Positions 63,392-64,000 of a stretch of DNA of 64,000 nt are shown here, one piece after another. Every line of letters begins with the position of its first letter. The first letter of the stretch is position 1. Made by a program: the position numbers and the translations under genes. The notes beneath the pieces were generated by a model. That model worked only from the letters and a program-made list of their open reading frames with translations, made no database searches and was not told the origin of the DNA. Where the stretch lies: positions 62,001-126,000 of the forward strand of contig JAQVCS010000007.1 in NCBI GenBank assembly GCA_028689675.1. The letters are read 5' to 3'. This DNA comes from Desulfovibrionaceae bacterium. GTDB taxonomy: Bacteria; Desulfobacterota; Desulfovibrionia; Desulfovibrionales; Desulfovibrionaceae.

Positions 63392-64000
63392 ATGAATACA
63401 TTCGCCATAAGCCCATGCACTGCAGTCATTAACCTTGGCGCTATTAAGCGTAATTATCAAACCATGACAGCGCATGGCACAATGATGCCTGTTATCAAGT
63501 CTGACGCCTATGGCCACGGCATGCTGCCCGTGGCGGCAGCGCTGGGCGAAATGGGCGCACGCCACTTTGCTGTGGGCATTGTGGAGGAAGGGCTTGCCCT
63601 GCGCGCGGCTGGCCATGACCAAAGCATAGTTACCCTGCTTGGCGGGCACAGCCAAAAAGACATGGCCAATGCCTATGCCCACTGCATTACGCCCCTAGTG
63701 CATTCTTTTGATTCCTTGCAGCGCGCCGCCGCGTGTGGCAGTGCTGAAAAACCCTTTGCCGTGGGCATTAAGTGCAACACGGGCATGACAAGGCTGGGCT
63801 TTGAATCAGCCGAGCTGCCCGCCCTGCTGGATGCCCTGCGCAGCCTGCCCCAGCTCAAGCCTGTGCTGGCACTTTCGCATTTTGCCTGCTCGGATATGCC
63901 GCAGGAACAGGCCTATACAGCCCAGCAATTGCGCATTTTTGCGGCCATGAGTGATACTTTGCGGGACGCCTTCCCCGAAATGCGCCGCTCTTTGGCCAAT
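63392..64000 (+). CDS. alr: Alanine racemase, 3' end outside window
   Basis: The frame from ATG 63392 stays open to the window end (203 codons). The PLP-binding VIKSDAYGHG with its Lys is near residue 37, followed by FAVGIVEEGLALR, VGIKCNTGMTRLG and LSHFACSD, all alanine racemase hallmarks. It makes D-alanine for peptidoglycan. The catalytic Tyr domain lies beyond the window. The upstream region shows no strong ribosome site. Confidence 0.93.
   Translation, partial: MNTFAISPCTAVINLGAIKRNYQTMTAHGTMMPVIKSDAYGHGMLPVAAALGEMGARHFAVGIVEEGLALRAAGHDQSIVTLLGGHSQKDMANAYAHCITPLVHSFDSLQRAAACGSAEKPFAVGIKCNTGMTRLGFESAELPALLDALRSLPQLKPVLALSHFACSDMPQEQAYTAQQLRIFAAMSDTLRDAFPEMRRSLAN

Overview
The window comes from a sulfate-reducing deltaproteobacterium of the Desulfovibrionaceae type. 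The strongest signs are a complete nine-heme cytochrome operon (nhcABCD-like, 55076-58513) and a selD gene with an in-frame UGA (selenocysteine) followed by a hairpin that looks like a bacterial SECIS. The species cannot be named from sequence alone. Core genes share a strongly biased, GCC/GGC/CTG-rich codon style. Two stretches do not, about 19.6-31.3 kb and 37.5-39.7 kb, and these read as accessory DNA.

Layout. 1-1268: the end of trpA, a transposase relic of ISL3 type, and two tandem tRNA-Arg(ACG) genes. 1287-7246 (minus): a five-gene cluster with two GT4-type glycosyltransferase domains, a GT2 enzyme, a small exported protein and a MacB/LolCDE-type ABC exporter whose ATPase is fused to one of the glycosyltransferases. 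7443-19479: phosphofructokinase, the AddAB-type helicase-nuclease pair, a nitronate monooxygenase-like flavoprotein, rpmB, an M24 peptidase and a DUF523 gene that may be leaderless. 19515-31329: tRNA-Thr(CGT) followed by an accessory region with a GNAT enzyme, an RND tripartite efflux pump, its divergent MerR-type regulator with a classic 19-bp-spacer operator, and a serine recombinase/ParB/RepB-like module with a small HTH protein.

31624-37180: a LprI-like exported protein, selD, an iron alcohol dehydrogenase, ruvC, yebC and rlmE. 37397-39083: tRNA-Ala(CGC) with the wreck of an integrated element (internally deleted integrase, toxin-antitoxin-like pair with a frameshifted GNAT, an HTH gene joined to a phage ERCC4-like remnant). 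39666-54783: an EAL phosphodiesterase, ogt, Mn pyrophosphatase, a dprA-xerC pair, a membrane protein, DUF2333, tadA, a LOG-family protein, an MBL-fold RNase-like enzyme and the rsmD-coaD-miaA operon. 55076-58513: nhcABCD. 58602-61849 (minus): an atypical Hsp70 with a hydrophobic C-terminal segment, translationally coupled to a membrane protein that ends in a GrpE-like domain. 62085-64000: tgt and the start of alr.

The most unusual items are the membrane Hsp70/GrpE-like pair, the ABC-ATPase/glycosyltransferase fusion in its export cluster, and the recombinase/ParB/RepB module. Smaller but sharp signals are the selenocysteine in SelD, the MerR operator, a dispersed terminator-bearing intergenic repeat, and the deletion scars beside tRNA-Ala. 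No CRISPR array or rRNA gene was seen.
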